This document shows, in pieces, positions 30,513 to 41,899 of a DNA stretch of 64,000 nt (positions are counted from its first letter, which is position 1; each line of letters begins with the position of its first letter). The DNA is taken from contig OZ020486.1 of assembly GCA_963971405.1 (NCBI GenBank), positions 19,801,419-19,865,418 on the forward strand, written 5' to 3'. The DNA comes from Psococerastis gibbosa. Lineage: Eukaryota > Arthropoda > Insecta > Psocodea > Psocidae. A program made the position numbers and the translations under genes. The notes beneath the pieces are model-generated. The model was given only the letters and a program-made list of their open reading frames with translations, searched no databases and had not been told where the DNA came from.

Positions 30513-32290
30513 GGTGGCAAATTTTCACACTATGTCCGTAATAGTCCATTGGCTGGATATGGCGAAAAGGGATTTCTGGCTGGCGGGAGCGGTAGCATTT
30601 GGACAGGGGATTTTTTTTTCGAACATATTTTTAAACGAAAATTCACGAAACGAGTGGCACGTTGAGATGCTACCAAAATGACAAGTGGCACTCAAATATA
30701 GGTGTAAACTTCCTGCCAGAAGATTTTTCCATGGTTAACCCCTCTCCAGAGGGTGGTAAAATCAGCTGTGAGTACCAAAAATTTGCTGAAGAGGTGGCAA
30801 ATTAAATTTACCTATGTGTGCAAGCTTGTCGCCTGACAATCATAAAAAACAGTATGCCAGACGTTTTTAGCGACAGCAACCCCTTGCCAGAAGGGTCGGA
30901 AATTTATCCTAGGGTGTTCTATGTTAAAAGGGTGGCAGCGGAAAAAACATTATACCGTATAGTACTTGTGAATATAATGTTAGAAATCTTGATCACAGAC
31001 ATTTTAGGTGCAATGGGGGTTGATACAGAAGGGTGGAAGTCACCACCCAAGGTGCAAAATTAGTTGAAAAGGTGGCAACTTAATTTCGTCGTATACATCA
31101 TTGGGTACTTCATATTCATAATTGAAATTTTTGTCCCAGAAGTTTTCTCATGCTTTTCCCTTAGCAAGAGAGGGTAGTAATTTATCTGGGGTGTGATTTC
31201 GATGTAAGGGTGGCACGGGAAATCCATCCTAAAACAGTTCCTTTGGACTAATTTATGGCGGGAAACAACCCCACAGAATATTATAGGGTGGTTAGGGGTG
31301 ATCCAGAGGGGTGGAAAGTCAAATGCTGAGGGATAAAATTGGCTGAAGAGGTGGCAGTCTAAATCGTAGCTTAAATGCCTTAAATTGGTGCCTGGTTTAC
31401 TATGTTATTGGTCACAGACATTACATTCGGTAACTACCCCTTCCCAGAAGGGATGGAAAATTTATAACCAGTTTCGATCCTTAAAGAGGGTGGCAGCGTA
31501 AAAAATGCTGGAAAGGGTCGCAAGCAAGTGTAGTATGGCAAAAAACTTACTCCCAGAACTATCACTCACGGAGGGGTAGGTGACAGAAGGGTTCAAACCA
31601 GGGATGAAACGGAGAAAAGTGGCTAAAAAGGTGGCAACTTTATTTCTACCTTTTTGTTAAGTAAGTTACTACTAGTATCTGGAAAATTGTCTCCCAGAAA
31701 TTTCTTTCTCATTTTTCCCCTCCCCAGAGGGGGTAGAAATTTATCAGGGGTGGGATTTCACTATAAAGGTGGCATGAAAAATTCAACGCGAAATAGCTGC
31801 TTTTTGCCCATATATGGCGGGTAACCCAATGCCAGAATATTATATTATAATTAAGGGTGATCCAGAGGGGTAGCAAACCATAAGCTGAGGGATAAAATTA
31901 TTTAAAGAGGTGGCGCCTTGAAATTTTGCTATGTGTTAGTATAGTTAACTGCAAGTACGAAAAAATCGGTCCCAGAAATTTTATGCGATGCCTACCCCTC
32001 CCCAGAGGGGGTAGAAATTTATCAGGGGTGGGATTTCACTGTAAAGGTGGCATGAAAAATCCAACGCGAAATAGCTGCTTCTTGCCCATATATGGCGGGT
32101 AACCCAATGCCAGAATATTATATTATAATTAAGGGTGATCCAGAGGGGTAGCAAACCATAACCTGTAAATTCCATGAAAAGGTGGCGTCTTGAAATTTTG
32201 CTATGTGTTAGTATATTAAAATATGAGTACGAAAAAATCGGTCCCAGAAGTTTTATGCGATGCCTAACCCTCCCCAGACGGGGTAAAAGC
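30513..32290 (+). repeat. Degenerate tandem array, monomer about 139 bp
   Basis: The core GGTGGCA (or one-base variants) falls at 30513, 30653, 30793, 30931, 31071, 31209, 31350, 31489, 31630, 31769, 31909, 32046 and 32181, a spacing of 135-141 bp throughout. A second motif, CCCCTCCCCAGAGGGG and relatives, recurs at the same period. Adjacent monomers alternate in flavour, and 31720-31985 and 31990-32280 are a near-identical pair, so a higher-order unit of about 275 bp overlies the monomer. Confidence 0.92.
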
Positions 32291-32659
32291 AGGAAAGTCA
32301 ATTTTAATCACTAACCCGGACTTTGTGCCAGTCTCTAATATTGATCCATTCATATTACCAATACCGTTTGCCTACATTTTAAAAGCACTTATCCCCAGTG
32401 GCGAAATTTGAATAGCTCCATGGGGGGTGGGGGTTGCAACCTATACAGTAAATGTTAATATGAGTATTTCAGAGTATTACAATTGAGTATGTACCGACTG
32501 GAAATTTAAATATAGGTACTTAACGAAATAGAGTAGATTTTTTAAACATTTTCTATTTTTATCAAAGCCCCTGGACCTCTTGTGGCTACGGCTATCCCGT
32601 AGCAGTGAATTAATCGTTGGCAATTCCACCACCAAGTAATAAATTAATAACGCCGCGCC

Positions 32660-33281
32660 ATTTCATATAATTTCTTCAAAAAATAATTTGTAGCACAGAA
32701 CCAAATATTTTTTTGGGAAAGAAACCTATTTGGTTTTTTTACTCTATTGAACACCTAAAACATACCTGAAGGTAGATATCATCGATAGAAAGGTGCAGCA
32801 GAAAAATTATTTTTTAGTCATTTTTCAAGAAAATTGAGATATTTTTATTTTTTTACCCCTAAAAGCAAACTATCAAGGTGCAAGCGACCCACCGCATTTT
32901 GTTAACATTACTAACGACTACAATATGTGAATTCAAAAGAAATCGTTGGAGTTGTCTTTGAGAAATAATTTTTTTTATACGTTTTTTTTTTAGTTTTTTG
33001 AAAATAAAAACCCCCAAACTGAGTTAGCATCAAATAAAAAGAATTGCCTCGAGGTACGATTTTTGTGAACCTACATGCCAAATGTCATCAAAATCCACAG
33101 AGTACTTTGCCCGGAAATCGATGAACAGACTGACAGAGCAACAGACCGACATTTCGTAAAAAACACTATTTGGGGTTCCTGGGACCTCAAAACGTGTAAA
33201 TCCGTTTCTCTCGGAATCTCGGAACAGAACATTTTGACCATCACAAAGCTTTCCTTATACTACGTATAAACTAAAAAACAA
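32660..33281 (+). mobile_element. GACA-bearing dispersed element, copy 3 (within left arm)
   Basis: It has the family's middle and right end (TTTTTGGGAAAG, CCTGAAGGTAGATATCATCG, TTGCCCGGAAATCG, CCTTATACTACGTATAA) but only two GACA-like units, and its left end is missing. It is duplicated with the arm, so it inserted before the inverted duplication arose. Confidence 0.85.
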
Positions 33282-34579
33282 TAATGTGTGTTTCAACCAT
33301 AAATGCGAATTTTTTAATGCAAAAACATTAATCAACGGAGGAGAATTTTTTGATAATATACAGTACATGCATTGCGTAGGAGTAAGATGGTTGGTTTTTA
33401 AGCATTTTATATTCTTTTATTTATAATTAAACCTCTCCTCCTCTGTAGATCCCTCCCGCACATCAGCCGCGATGGTAAGGATAACTTACATGCTTACACC
33501 TGTAACTCTACGTTCGATTCGACGAGAAAGAAATTTTTGACCCCATAATTTGGAATATTTGGATTATAATTGCCTCATTTTTTTATTTGGTGCCCATGTT
33601 TCAACATAGGTCCCATGTCCTATTTATGCAATTTAGTCAAAATGTGCATTTAGATTATTTTCAGATCATGGAGATATACAGTAAGTCTACTTAATACCCC
33701 ATAGCCTCATCGATACATAATACAAATACCATAGCCTCGGTAGCCTATAATAAGATAAGATAGGGGCAGGTCCTATTTCCGGAAATGTGGTCGCTGTTCT
33801 TGAATAAATAAAATTCTCAAAAAAAAAAAAAAAAACGGCTAGTTGGAATGAGTTTACGTGAATCTGTGGACGAAATCATCATTTATCTTGCACGGTAATT
33901 GAGGTTATTAGATTGAAAATTAAGGTGGCGAAATTACCGCTAGACAAGTTCGTTGCGGATTTCTAATTCAGGGCCTTCTGAGATACGAGACATCCCATGT
34001 TTTTTGGGCATCAATTACATTATACATTTATTATGTAGGTACTATTTTTAGCTACCTACCAAAATCATTTATCTACCTATTATTTCATATCCTCCTGGAG
34101 CCAGTGATACAAGTTGGTAATTAAATTTGCAAACAGTTTAATAATTGGCGATGATTTGGCCAATTTTAGTGGTGAAACTTATAAAACGTTTGCTTACGCC
34201 TTATAAGTTCAGTACGTGCTTTTGGCATTAGTCTGATATCTGAATTATGGCCCTGGTAGTAATATGAATTATGATTCAACGGTAATCAGAATAAAAAAGG
34301 CTACTTTTTCAATTATTTCCTATCTCGATAAGCACAATTAAAATAATATTTAATTTTCTCGCTTTGCCAATAAATTTAGGATCTACAATTAAAGCTCACA
34401 GCTAGTCCTTCACTATTGGCCTGTTGGTTTTAATTTATAGGCTACCTTTCATTTCGGTTTTGAATTTGCGAAAAATATTATCGAAATGGGCCTGACTGTG
34501 AGACTACGAAATCTTTAAGAAATCCTTTTTTTTACTGATGTTATTCTCTAGTTCACCAAAACGGGCCAATAATAAGGCA

Positions 34580-35099
34580 AGGGGAGATCGGGGAAAGATG
34601 GATTGCGTAAAGTGGGACTCCTAAAACTTGAAGAATAACTTAACCTTTCAATAAATTGGCAACTTACCGACATACCAGTTAGTCTGTCAAGACCTGAGAA
34701 CATATTTAGCGCAACTGTTTCCATCTTACCCCAAGGAGTCAGTGTTAATCTTAGCCCACCATGTCATTGACAAGAAATGATGTTATGTAAGAAATAGTCT
34801 ATCTAAGTTTTCCAAAATTATTAAGTATTATGAATTTTTACGACTTTTCTCATGCAACTGAGAAGAAATTAGTAAATAATTAGAAACATTCAATTTGTTA
34901 AAACTTACTAAAGTGAACCATATTACTAAAAGCGTGACATAAAAAACGTCATTTTCAATACAACCTCAAAAAAACAACCAAGAAATTCTTGTGCCGCGAT
35001 TACCGGTCAGTTTGGCAGTTCATTTATGTCACTTTCAAAACTACCACCAGTTTTTAGTTTGGCGGAAATTTGACTATCAATCTTACCCCAATCTCCCCT
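34580..35099. mobile_element. TIR element, AGGGGAGATYGGGG ends
   Basis: The ends AGGGGAGATCGGGGAAAGAT and (inverse) AGGGGAGATTGGGGTAAGAT are 20-bp inverted repeats with two mismatches. Related ATCTTACCCC-type strings occur inside. It is 520 bp and non-coding, a MITE in the inverted-repeat spacer. Confidence 0.75.
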
Positions 35100-35329
35100 A
35101 GCCAACACAATGCTGCTGCAGTTGAAATCCAAATGTATTAATTATTGGCTTATATATACCTTCGCGGATTAAACAACAACTACACCTATTATGAAAGGAA
35201 AAAATTTATAGCTTATGGTCATTTTCATTCGGTCTTCGCATTTCGGATTGTTTCTAAACCGTTAGTAGCTAGTTGGTTCCTGTATCCATGATTTGAGTGC
35301 TTTCATGTTTTCTACTAGGACAGCTGCAG

Positions 35330-35900
35330 TTACGCCGGTATAGATTAGGAATAATACTTAGGTCTTTATCATCGTTGCCAACATCAGGGTATCAAGCAAA
35401 TTCTCGTGCCTTACATAGTCAAAAGTCTTTTAGAAGTCAATAAAACACAAGTAGACATCTTTGTTAATGTCCAGACGTCTTTTAGCCAACAGTTGTAAGC
35501 CATACAATGCATCCTCCCGCGGGTGCCTCACCCATTGCTAAAGCGACGCCACGCCATGCCACGCTCACATCACTTTTAGGATAATATAAGCTCTTTTAAA
35601 TTATTTTCAAGAATATTTTTTTAGCGGTTTACTTATCAAGGTGATCGTCTTGTGTCTTGTGTTTCTTCGGTTTGATGTCTGCCTGCTTAATACAAAACAT
35701 GCTCTACTTCATGGGTCATAATCATAATACTGCAGCGGATTCAACTCCATGCTCCTCACCGTCGTAGAGGTTCTAAAGATCTTCCACACATGTCCCCAGC
35801 TTGCCTAGCACAGAAGTGATAACATTTCCCTGTCCCCGTCCTTGTTTATTATTGCCTTTATTCTCATGTGTAGATTAAACGAGTCACGTCTGTTCTCCAT
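35330..35900 (-). mobile_element. LINE reverse-transcriptase relic (RTE-like clade)
   Basis: On the minus strand at about 35530-35350 the reading HPREDALYGLQLLAKRRLD then INKDVYLCFIDF, a stop, KTFDYVRHENLL matches the RT segment REAIFGLQLL...VYLCFIDFEKAFDRVRHE of arthropod RTE-like LINEs. The stop codon inside the conserved block shows it is dead. Farther upstream the similarity fades (about 35700-35900). Confidence 0.75.
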
Positions 35901-37299
35901 CCCTTCCATTTCCCTGCAGTTCCTTTTCCATTCTCTCCTTAGTCAATGCAATTTTCATCTGTACCTCACGTTTGACCTCTTATGTTATGAATAGGGGCTC
36001 AAAACAAACTTTTATAAATGCCATAAGGGATGAATTTCTTGATTTCACATTTGGATGTGGTAGAATGGAGAGGATACCAAGAGACTGGCAAGTCCTAGAC
36101 GAAGAGTCTGCATCCGACCAATGCTACGTGGCATTTGTACGCCAACAGAACAAGCCACTCCATTAATGATAGCTCTACATTACCTTCGAAAAAGTTTCAC
36201 CCAAAACTCCTTGGTGGACGAAGAGAATTGAAAAATCCCTTTCGGCTCTGGCCGATCAGGTGTAGGGAGAATCCGCAGCCCCTGCTTTTTCTCTACGCTA
36301 CCTACGCTATGTAAGTGATAACAAATAAAAAATACTTCATTATTTTCCCGACCACAGCATAACACACAAAACACTCTTGTGTTACAAGTTTCGAACCACA
36401 ATGCTGACTATGAACTTTACTTATCAAACCATTTTCACTTTAACTGGGCGCCATCTTAAAATGGTTGATTTGTCGTAAAAAGTGTAGATTTCATTATCGT
36501 AGATAATAATACGGGCTTTCAGTCAGATTTTAATTCATTTCTCTTCGACCAATATTAACTGAGATATGAATTATATGGGGTTTCAATCAGCTCCCATCTT
36601 GTAACTGAACAGTGGATCTTGCTGGTTAACGAACTCGATATCAAGACATTTGTATGATCAATTTATGCGCTACTTCCATCGAAATCGGATAATATCTACG
36701 GAAGTTAGAGTGTTTCCTAAAATCGATATACACACATTATTTGTACATACATAGGTTACATAAGTACAGTCATACTGTACACATATATATATATATAATG
36801 TATAATATTTTGAATGGAGGGTGGTTTTAGGCTCAGGGGGTCATGAAATGAAAAGTTGTGAAGAAATTTTCGGAAAGTTGAACATTGGTCGCCATCTCAA
36901 TAGGTGGATGAATCTCCCTAAATCTTTGAAAGCTAACCAGCGAACGATAAAAAAGAATAAGACGAGGGGGTCACAAAGTAGTACCTACTGCTGAATACAA
37001 AACGGCAATGTAAGCGAGAAATACGAGCCTCCAAACGGAGATGATGGCGTTTTTACTGCAAATCTTTCAGAAGCAACAAGGCTGCAAGAAACCTTACCTA
37101 AAGATAAACGCATTATTCAATGGAACTCTCTTCAGTAACAGAAGAAATATCTCTACAGCATTCTAATGCCGAAGCCTTGTAGCTCCTAATAGAGACGCAT
37201 TCCCCTGACTGTAAGTTTGGCTCTGACAGTAATCTACATCCTGGCGAAGACTCTACAGCAGGCGTTTCTTCACTTTCAGATGTCAACCCAACCTGGTTA

Positions 37300-37850
37300 A
37301 CGGAAGAATGAGTGGCGCATGCTTTGGAATATTTTCCCCCTTTAAATCACCGGACAGATGTAGGATCTTCCCCTTACTCCTTTAAAAAGAAATTCTTGAG
37401 GTTACTAAATTCCTTGTACCCTATGGTCCCTCACCGCGGCCTGGGGCTTTACCTAAATCTACTACTACTAAATTCTTTACAGCGATTTATAAGAGCTGCT
37501 TAAGGTTTAGTTCCATCACTTCCATACCCATCAAGTGGCGGGAAGTCTAGATGATCTTCATTCCCAAACACGATAGATCCGCGGTTACACCAAGCCATTG
37601 GCGTTCAGACCTATTAGCCTCAGTTCCTTTTTGCTATACGAAATGCTAATGGAACGAGAAATCAGGCTTACTTTCACCAGCAGCAATGCATTGCACGACA
37701 GTCAGCCAGGACTCAGGCCAGGGCGGTCAACAGAAAGCGCCCTGCATAGTTTTGTCACGTAACTAGAAGGGAATCTTGACAGTAAAGAAATAGTGCTCTG
37801 TGTATTTCTTGACGTGGGTGGTGGTTTTGCGAATTTAATTCTTATTTGAT
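37300..37850 (+). mobile_element. LINE reverse-transcriptase relic (R1/Jockey-like clade)
   Basis: The plus strand reads, across several frames, EYFPPFKSPDRCRIFP (degenerate form of the FKSPGPDGIFP motif), WREVxMIFIPKHDRS (IPK motif), FRPISLSSFLLYEMLMEREI (RPISL motif), and ALHSFVT followed by EGNLDSKEIVLCVFLDVGGG (FLDIEGAF motif). The order is that of the RT palm and fingers in R1/Jockey LINEs. At least two frameshifts and several stops mark it as dead. It is 5'- and 3'-truncated. Confidence 0.85.
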
Positions 37851-38329
37851 AGGGGTATTCACTGCGTATGATTTACCCTAAGGGAAATTAAGGGAAAAAA
37901 CTTCAGTTTTTCTCATGGGTTTTCTACGCAGAAAAATAATGCCATAAGGAAACGCATTTCAAAACGTTCCCGCACTTTACCCAAATACTTGGCTGGGTAA
38001 ACTGAGCTTGGGGAATCGAAAACACAGAACGGTCATATTTGCTGTTGTTTACTTGTTTTGCATTTGAATTTTGGTTTTTATTCATATTTAATTAAAAAAT
38101 AAAATAAACAACAAAGGGAAACATATATATGGCAAGAGTTGGATGCTCATAAGTTAATAGAAAGAAACTAATTAAAAGAAACTTTGGAGGTAAGTTAGGT
38201 TAGGCCGGATCAAGTGGGAAACGTAGAGATGCACGTTTCCATGGCATTATTTTTCTACGCAGAAAAACTGTTCTATTCCCTCAGTTTCCTACTTTCCCAT
38301 AGGGAAAACCAAACGCATTTAATACCTCT
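37851..38329. mobile_element. TIR element, AGGGGTATTCACTGCGT ends
   Basis: The left end AGGGGTATTCACTGCGT and the inverse of the right end AGAGGTATTAAATGCGT are imperfect inverted repeats. Internal inverted pairs around CTACGCAGAAAAA and ATGGCATTATT add foldback character. A similar end, AGGGGTATTCACTGTGTG, lies alone at about 52790. It interrupts the end of the LINE relic. Confidence 0.65.
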
Positions 38330-38496
38330 GACTAATATTGGCAGGATCATCGCCAATTATTAAACTGTTTGCAAATTTAATTACCAACTTGTATCACTGG
38401 CTCCAGGAGGATAGGACTTAATAGGTAGATAAATGCTTTTGGTAGATAGCCAATAATAGTACCTACATAATAAATGTATAATGTAATTGATGCCCA

Positions 38497-39943
38497 AATA
38501 TATTGGCTAAGCGCTTATTGTACTTTCATTGATCAAGCAAAGATCAACCATGTCTTGAAGCTATGGATTTTGATTAATGGAGCAATATGGCATGTAACAT
38601 GTAATAGTAGTTCATAATAAATGTGTGTAGCACTGTTAGTGGAGTGCAATTACACAAAAACCTCGGAATCCAGGGACAGTCCATGAATATTTATAAAAAT
38701 TTTAAAAATGTGTTGTTAGTGGTATATAGAAAAAAGTTTTAAAAATTTTTTTTTGTCGTAACGGAGTGTTAGTGGTCTCGTTCGAGAGGCGGGACTATAA
38801 AGTTCTGTCTTACATAGTTTTGAAGATCAAAACATTAAGATCACGTCTTCCAATCTCGATACAATGAGTATTGGTGGAGTGCCGTGAGAAAAAAAGGTAA
38901 CCCTGTAGTTTAAAATTGAGAGGGGGCAAAAATGTTTTTTTAACATTTATCTATATACTACTAAAACACATTTTGAAGCTTTTATAAACATGCATTGACT
39001 GAATTCAGAGGCATAACCATTTTTTTTTACTCACGGCGCTCCACTAACACTCATTGTATCGAGATTGGAAGACGGGATCTTAACGTTTCAATCTTCAAAA
39101 CTATGTAAGGCAGAACTTAATAGTCCCGCCACTAGAACGAGACCACTAACACTCCCTTACGACATAAACCGACCGAATGGTGCGCATTACAAAACAGGAA
39201 GTTACGCTGCCACACCCTGTAGATAAAAATTGTGAGCGGGCAAAACATTTTTTTAACATTTTTCTATATACCGGTGCTATTAAAAAACTATTTTCGAAGT
39301 TTTTATAAATATTCATTGACTGTCCCTGAATTCCGAGGCTTTTCCATTTTTTTGACTTACGGCGCTCCACTAATACTCAATGTATCGAGCATGGGGAACG
39401 TGATCTAAATGTTTTGATCTTCGGAACTATGTACGCCTAAGACAAAAGTGTCTAGTCCCACTTCTCGAACGAGACCATAAACACTTCGCTAAGACATTCC
39501 CCGACCGAATGGCGCGCATTCCTAAATGAGGAAGTTACGCGGCCACACCCTGTAGCTAAAAATTAAGAGCGGTGAAATTTTTTTTTTTAACTTTTTTCTA
39601 TATATCACTAACAATACATTTTTAAAATTTTTATAAATATTCATGGACTGTCCCTGGATTCTGAGGTTTTGCCATTTTTTTTTTTTTTTTGTCTAATTTA
39701 ACTCCACTATGTATCCGGCATTGGATTTTCATTAAAAAAATTCACAATGGGATCCCTATTGGCATAGGTGCTTCGAAGAACAATATAGAGAAATAGCCGT
39801 CATGAATCCATACAAAAATAAGTTGTATTCACCCTCACAGCTATGGCTCCTGAAACGCCGCTACATCACCAAGTAGGGCTAGGACCTATGACCATTCGTC
39901 TATGGAAATCGTAGATTCTGTCCAGAAGCCGGAAGTTTCGGGG
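38497..39943. mobile_element. Insertion in the right arm: foldback/tandem element with GTTAGTGG motifs
   Basis: It is absent from the left arm, where the flanking sequence is continuous (AACATGGGATG side joined to GGGCATCAATTAC side). Inside, 38635-38760 is inverted relative to about 39590-39715 (CCAGGGACAGTCCATGAATA, GTGTTGTTAGTG). The block around CTCATTGTATCGAGATTGGA is repeated in both orientations at about 38860, 39050 and 39380. It looks like a foldback or satellite-like composite, with no coding capacity. Confidence 0.8.
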
Positions 39944-40929
39944 AAAACATGGGATGTCTCGTATCTCAGAAGGCCCTGAATTAGAAATCCGCAACGAAAC
40001 TTGTCTAGCGGTAATTTCGCCACCTTAATTTTCAATCTAATAACCTCAATTACCGTGCAAGGTAAATGATAATTTCGTCCACAGATTCACATAAACTCAT
40101 TCCAACTAGCCGTTTTTTTTTTTTTTTTTTTTTTGAGAATTTTATTTATTCAAGAACAGCGACCACATTTCCGGAAATAGGACCTGACCCTATCTTATCT
40201 TATTATAGGCTACCGAGGCTATGATATTTGAGGAGCTTAGTTACAAACGTGGCAACTCCATTTTTTCACAAAATTAGGTTTTGATCCGACCTTGCAGAAA
40301 ATTGTAATGTCCACCTGCACGTTGTAAAATAAAGTGACAAAAGCAGCCAGATTGCGCACAGAAGCGCTGAGAAGTCTGGGGTTAGCTATAAACTTAATGC
40401 AATTTTCAACAGAAAATCCGCTCTCCTGAAAAATTCTAAAACTTGGAGTTGGCCATGATTGTAAACAGCCTCCCCAATTTTGTATTACGAATGAGGCTAT
40501 GGGGTATTAAGTAGACTTACTGTATCATCTCCATGATCTGAAAATAATCTAAATGCACATTTTGACTAAATTGCATAAATAGGACATGGGACCTATGTTG
40601 AAACATGGGCACCAAATAAAAAAATGAGGCAATTATAATCCAAATATTCCAAATTATGGGGTCAAAAATTTCTTTCTCGTCGAATCGAACGTAGAGTTAC
40701 AGGTGTAAGCATGTAAGTTATCCTTACCATCGCGGCTGATGTGCGGGAGGGATCTACAGAGGAGGAGAGGTTTAATTATAAATAAAAGAATATAAAATGC
40801 TTAAAAACCAACCATCTTACTCCTACGCAATGCATGTACTGTATATTATCAAAAAATTCTCCTCCGTTGATTAATGTTTTTGCATTAAAAAATTCGCATT
40901 TATGGTTGAAACACACATTATTGTTTTTT

Positions 40930-41545
40930 AGTTTATACGTAGTATAAGGAAAGCTTTGTGATGGTCAAGATGTTCTGTTCCGAGATTCCGAGAGAAACGG
41001 ATTTACACGTTTTGAGGTCCCAGGAACCCCAAATAGTGTTTTTTACGAAATGTCGGTCTGTTGCTCTGTCAGTCTGTTCATCGATTTCCGGGCAAAGTAC
41101 TCTGTGGATTTTGATGACATTTGGCATGTAGGTTCACAAAAATCGTACCTCGAGGCAATTCTTTTTATTTGATGCTAACTCAGTTTGGGGGTTTTTATTT
41201 TCAAAAAACTAAAAAAAAACGTATAAAAAAAATTATTTCTCAAAAACAACTCCAACGTTTTCTTTAGAATTCACATATTGTAGTCGTTAGTAATGTTAAC
41301 AAAATGCGGTGGGTCGCTTGCACCTTGATAGTTTGCTTTTAGGGGTAAAAAAATAAAAATATCTCAATTTTCTTGAAAAATGACTAAAAAATAATTTTTC
41401 TGCTGCACCTTTCTATCGATGATATCTACCTTCAGGTATGTTTTAGGTGTTCAATAGAGTAAAAAAACCAAATAGGTTTCTTTCCCAAAAAAATATTTGG
41501 TTCTGTGCTACAAATTATTTTTTGAAGAAATTATATGAAATGGCG
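40930..41545 (-). mobile_element. GACA-bearing dispersed element, copy 4 (within right arm)
   Basis: This is the mirror of copy 3: TTTATACGTAGTATAAGGAA at its start, then AAGCTTTGTGATGGTC and the same truncated left end. It differs from copy 3 at only a few positions. Confidence 0.85.
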
Positions 41546-41899
41546 CGGCGTTATTAATTTATTACTTGGTGGTGGAATTGCCAACGATTAATTCACTGCT
41601 ACGGGATAGCCGTAGCCACAAGAGTTCCAGGGGCTTTGATAAAAATAGAAAATGTTTAAAAAATCTACTCTATTTCGTTAAGTACCTATATTTAAATTTC
41701 CAGTCGGTACATACTCAATTGTAATACTCTGAAATACTCATATTAACATTTACTGTATAGGTTGCAACCCCCACCCCCCATGGAGCTATTCAAATTTCGC
41801 CACTGGGGATAAGTGCTTTTAAAATGTAGGCCAACGGTATTGGTAATATGAATGGATCAATATTAGAGACTGGCACAAAGTCCGGGTTAGTGATTAAAA

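Larger units (their letters stand above)
30475..34154 (+). repeat. Giant inverted repeat, left arm
   Basis: This 3.68-kb arm is the reverse complement of 38347-43726 apart from two insertions in the right arm. Reading from the outside it starts ATAGACCGGGTGCCACCTAT and ends TTAATAATTGGCGATGAT. In sections compared directly, 321 bp (31981-32301 against 41900-42220) and 195 bp (33075-33269 against 40933-41127) give identical translations, and elsewhere only a few differences per kb were seen. The arm contains the 139-bp array (30513-32290), a copy of the GACA-bearing element and unique AT-rich DNA. There is no gene in it. Confidence 0.96.
34155..38346. other. Spacer (loop) of the giant inverted repeat
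   Basis: This 4.2 kb between the arms is unique to the centre. It holds a TIR element (34580-35099), a minus-strand LINE relic (about 35330-35900), a plus-strand LINE relic (about 37300-37850) and a second TIR element (37851-38329) that abuts the right arm. Nothing coding for a host protein was recognised at 35900-37300. Confidence 0.7.

Noticed and set aside
31981-32301. 106-codon minus-strand open frame, with an identical partner at 41900-42220 on the plus strand
   Set aside because: It lies in the 139-bp tandem array; the open frame comes from the repeat and the pair from the inverted duplication. No domain, start context or splice logic.
35972-36166. 64-codon plus-strand open frame in the palindrome loop
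   Set aside because: No motif or context; lies between two LINE relics and is probably chance.
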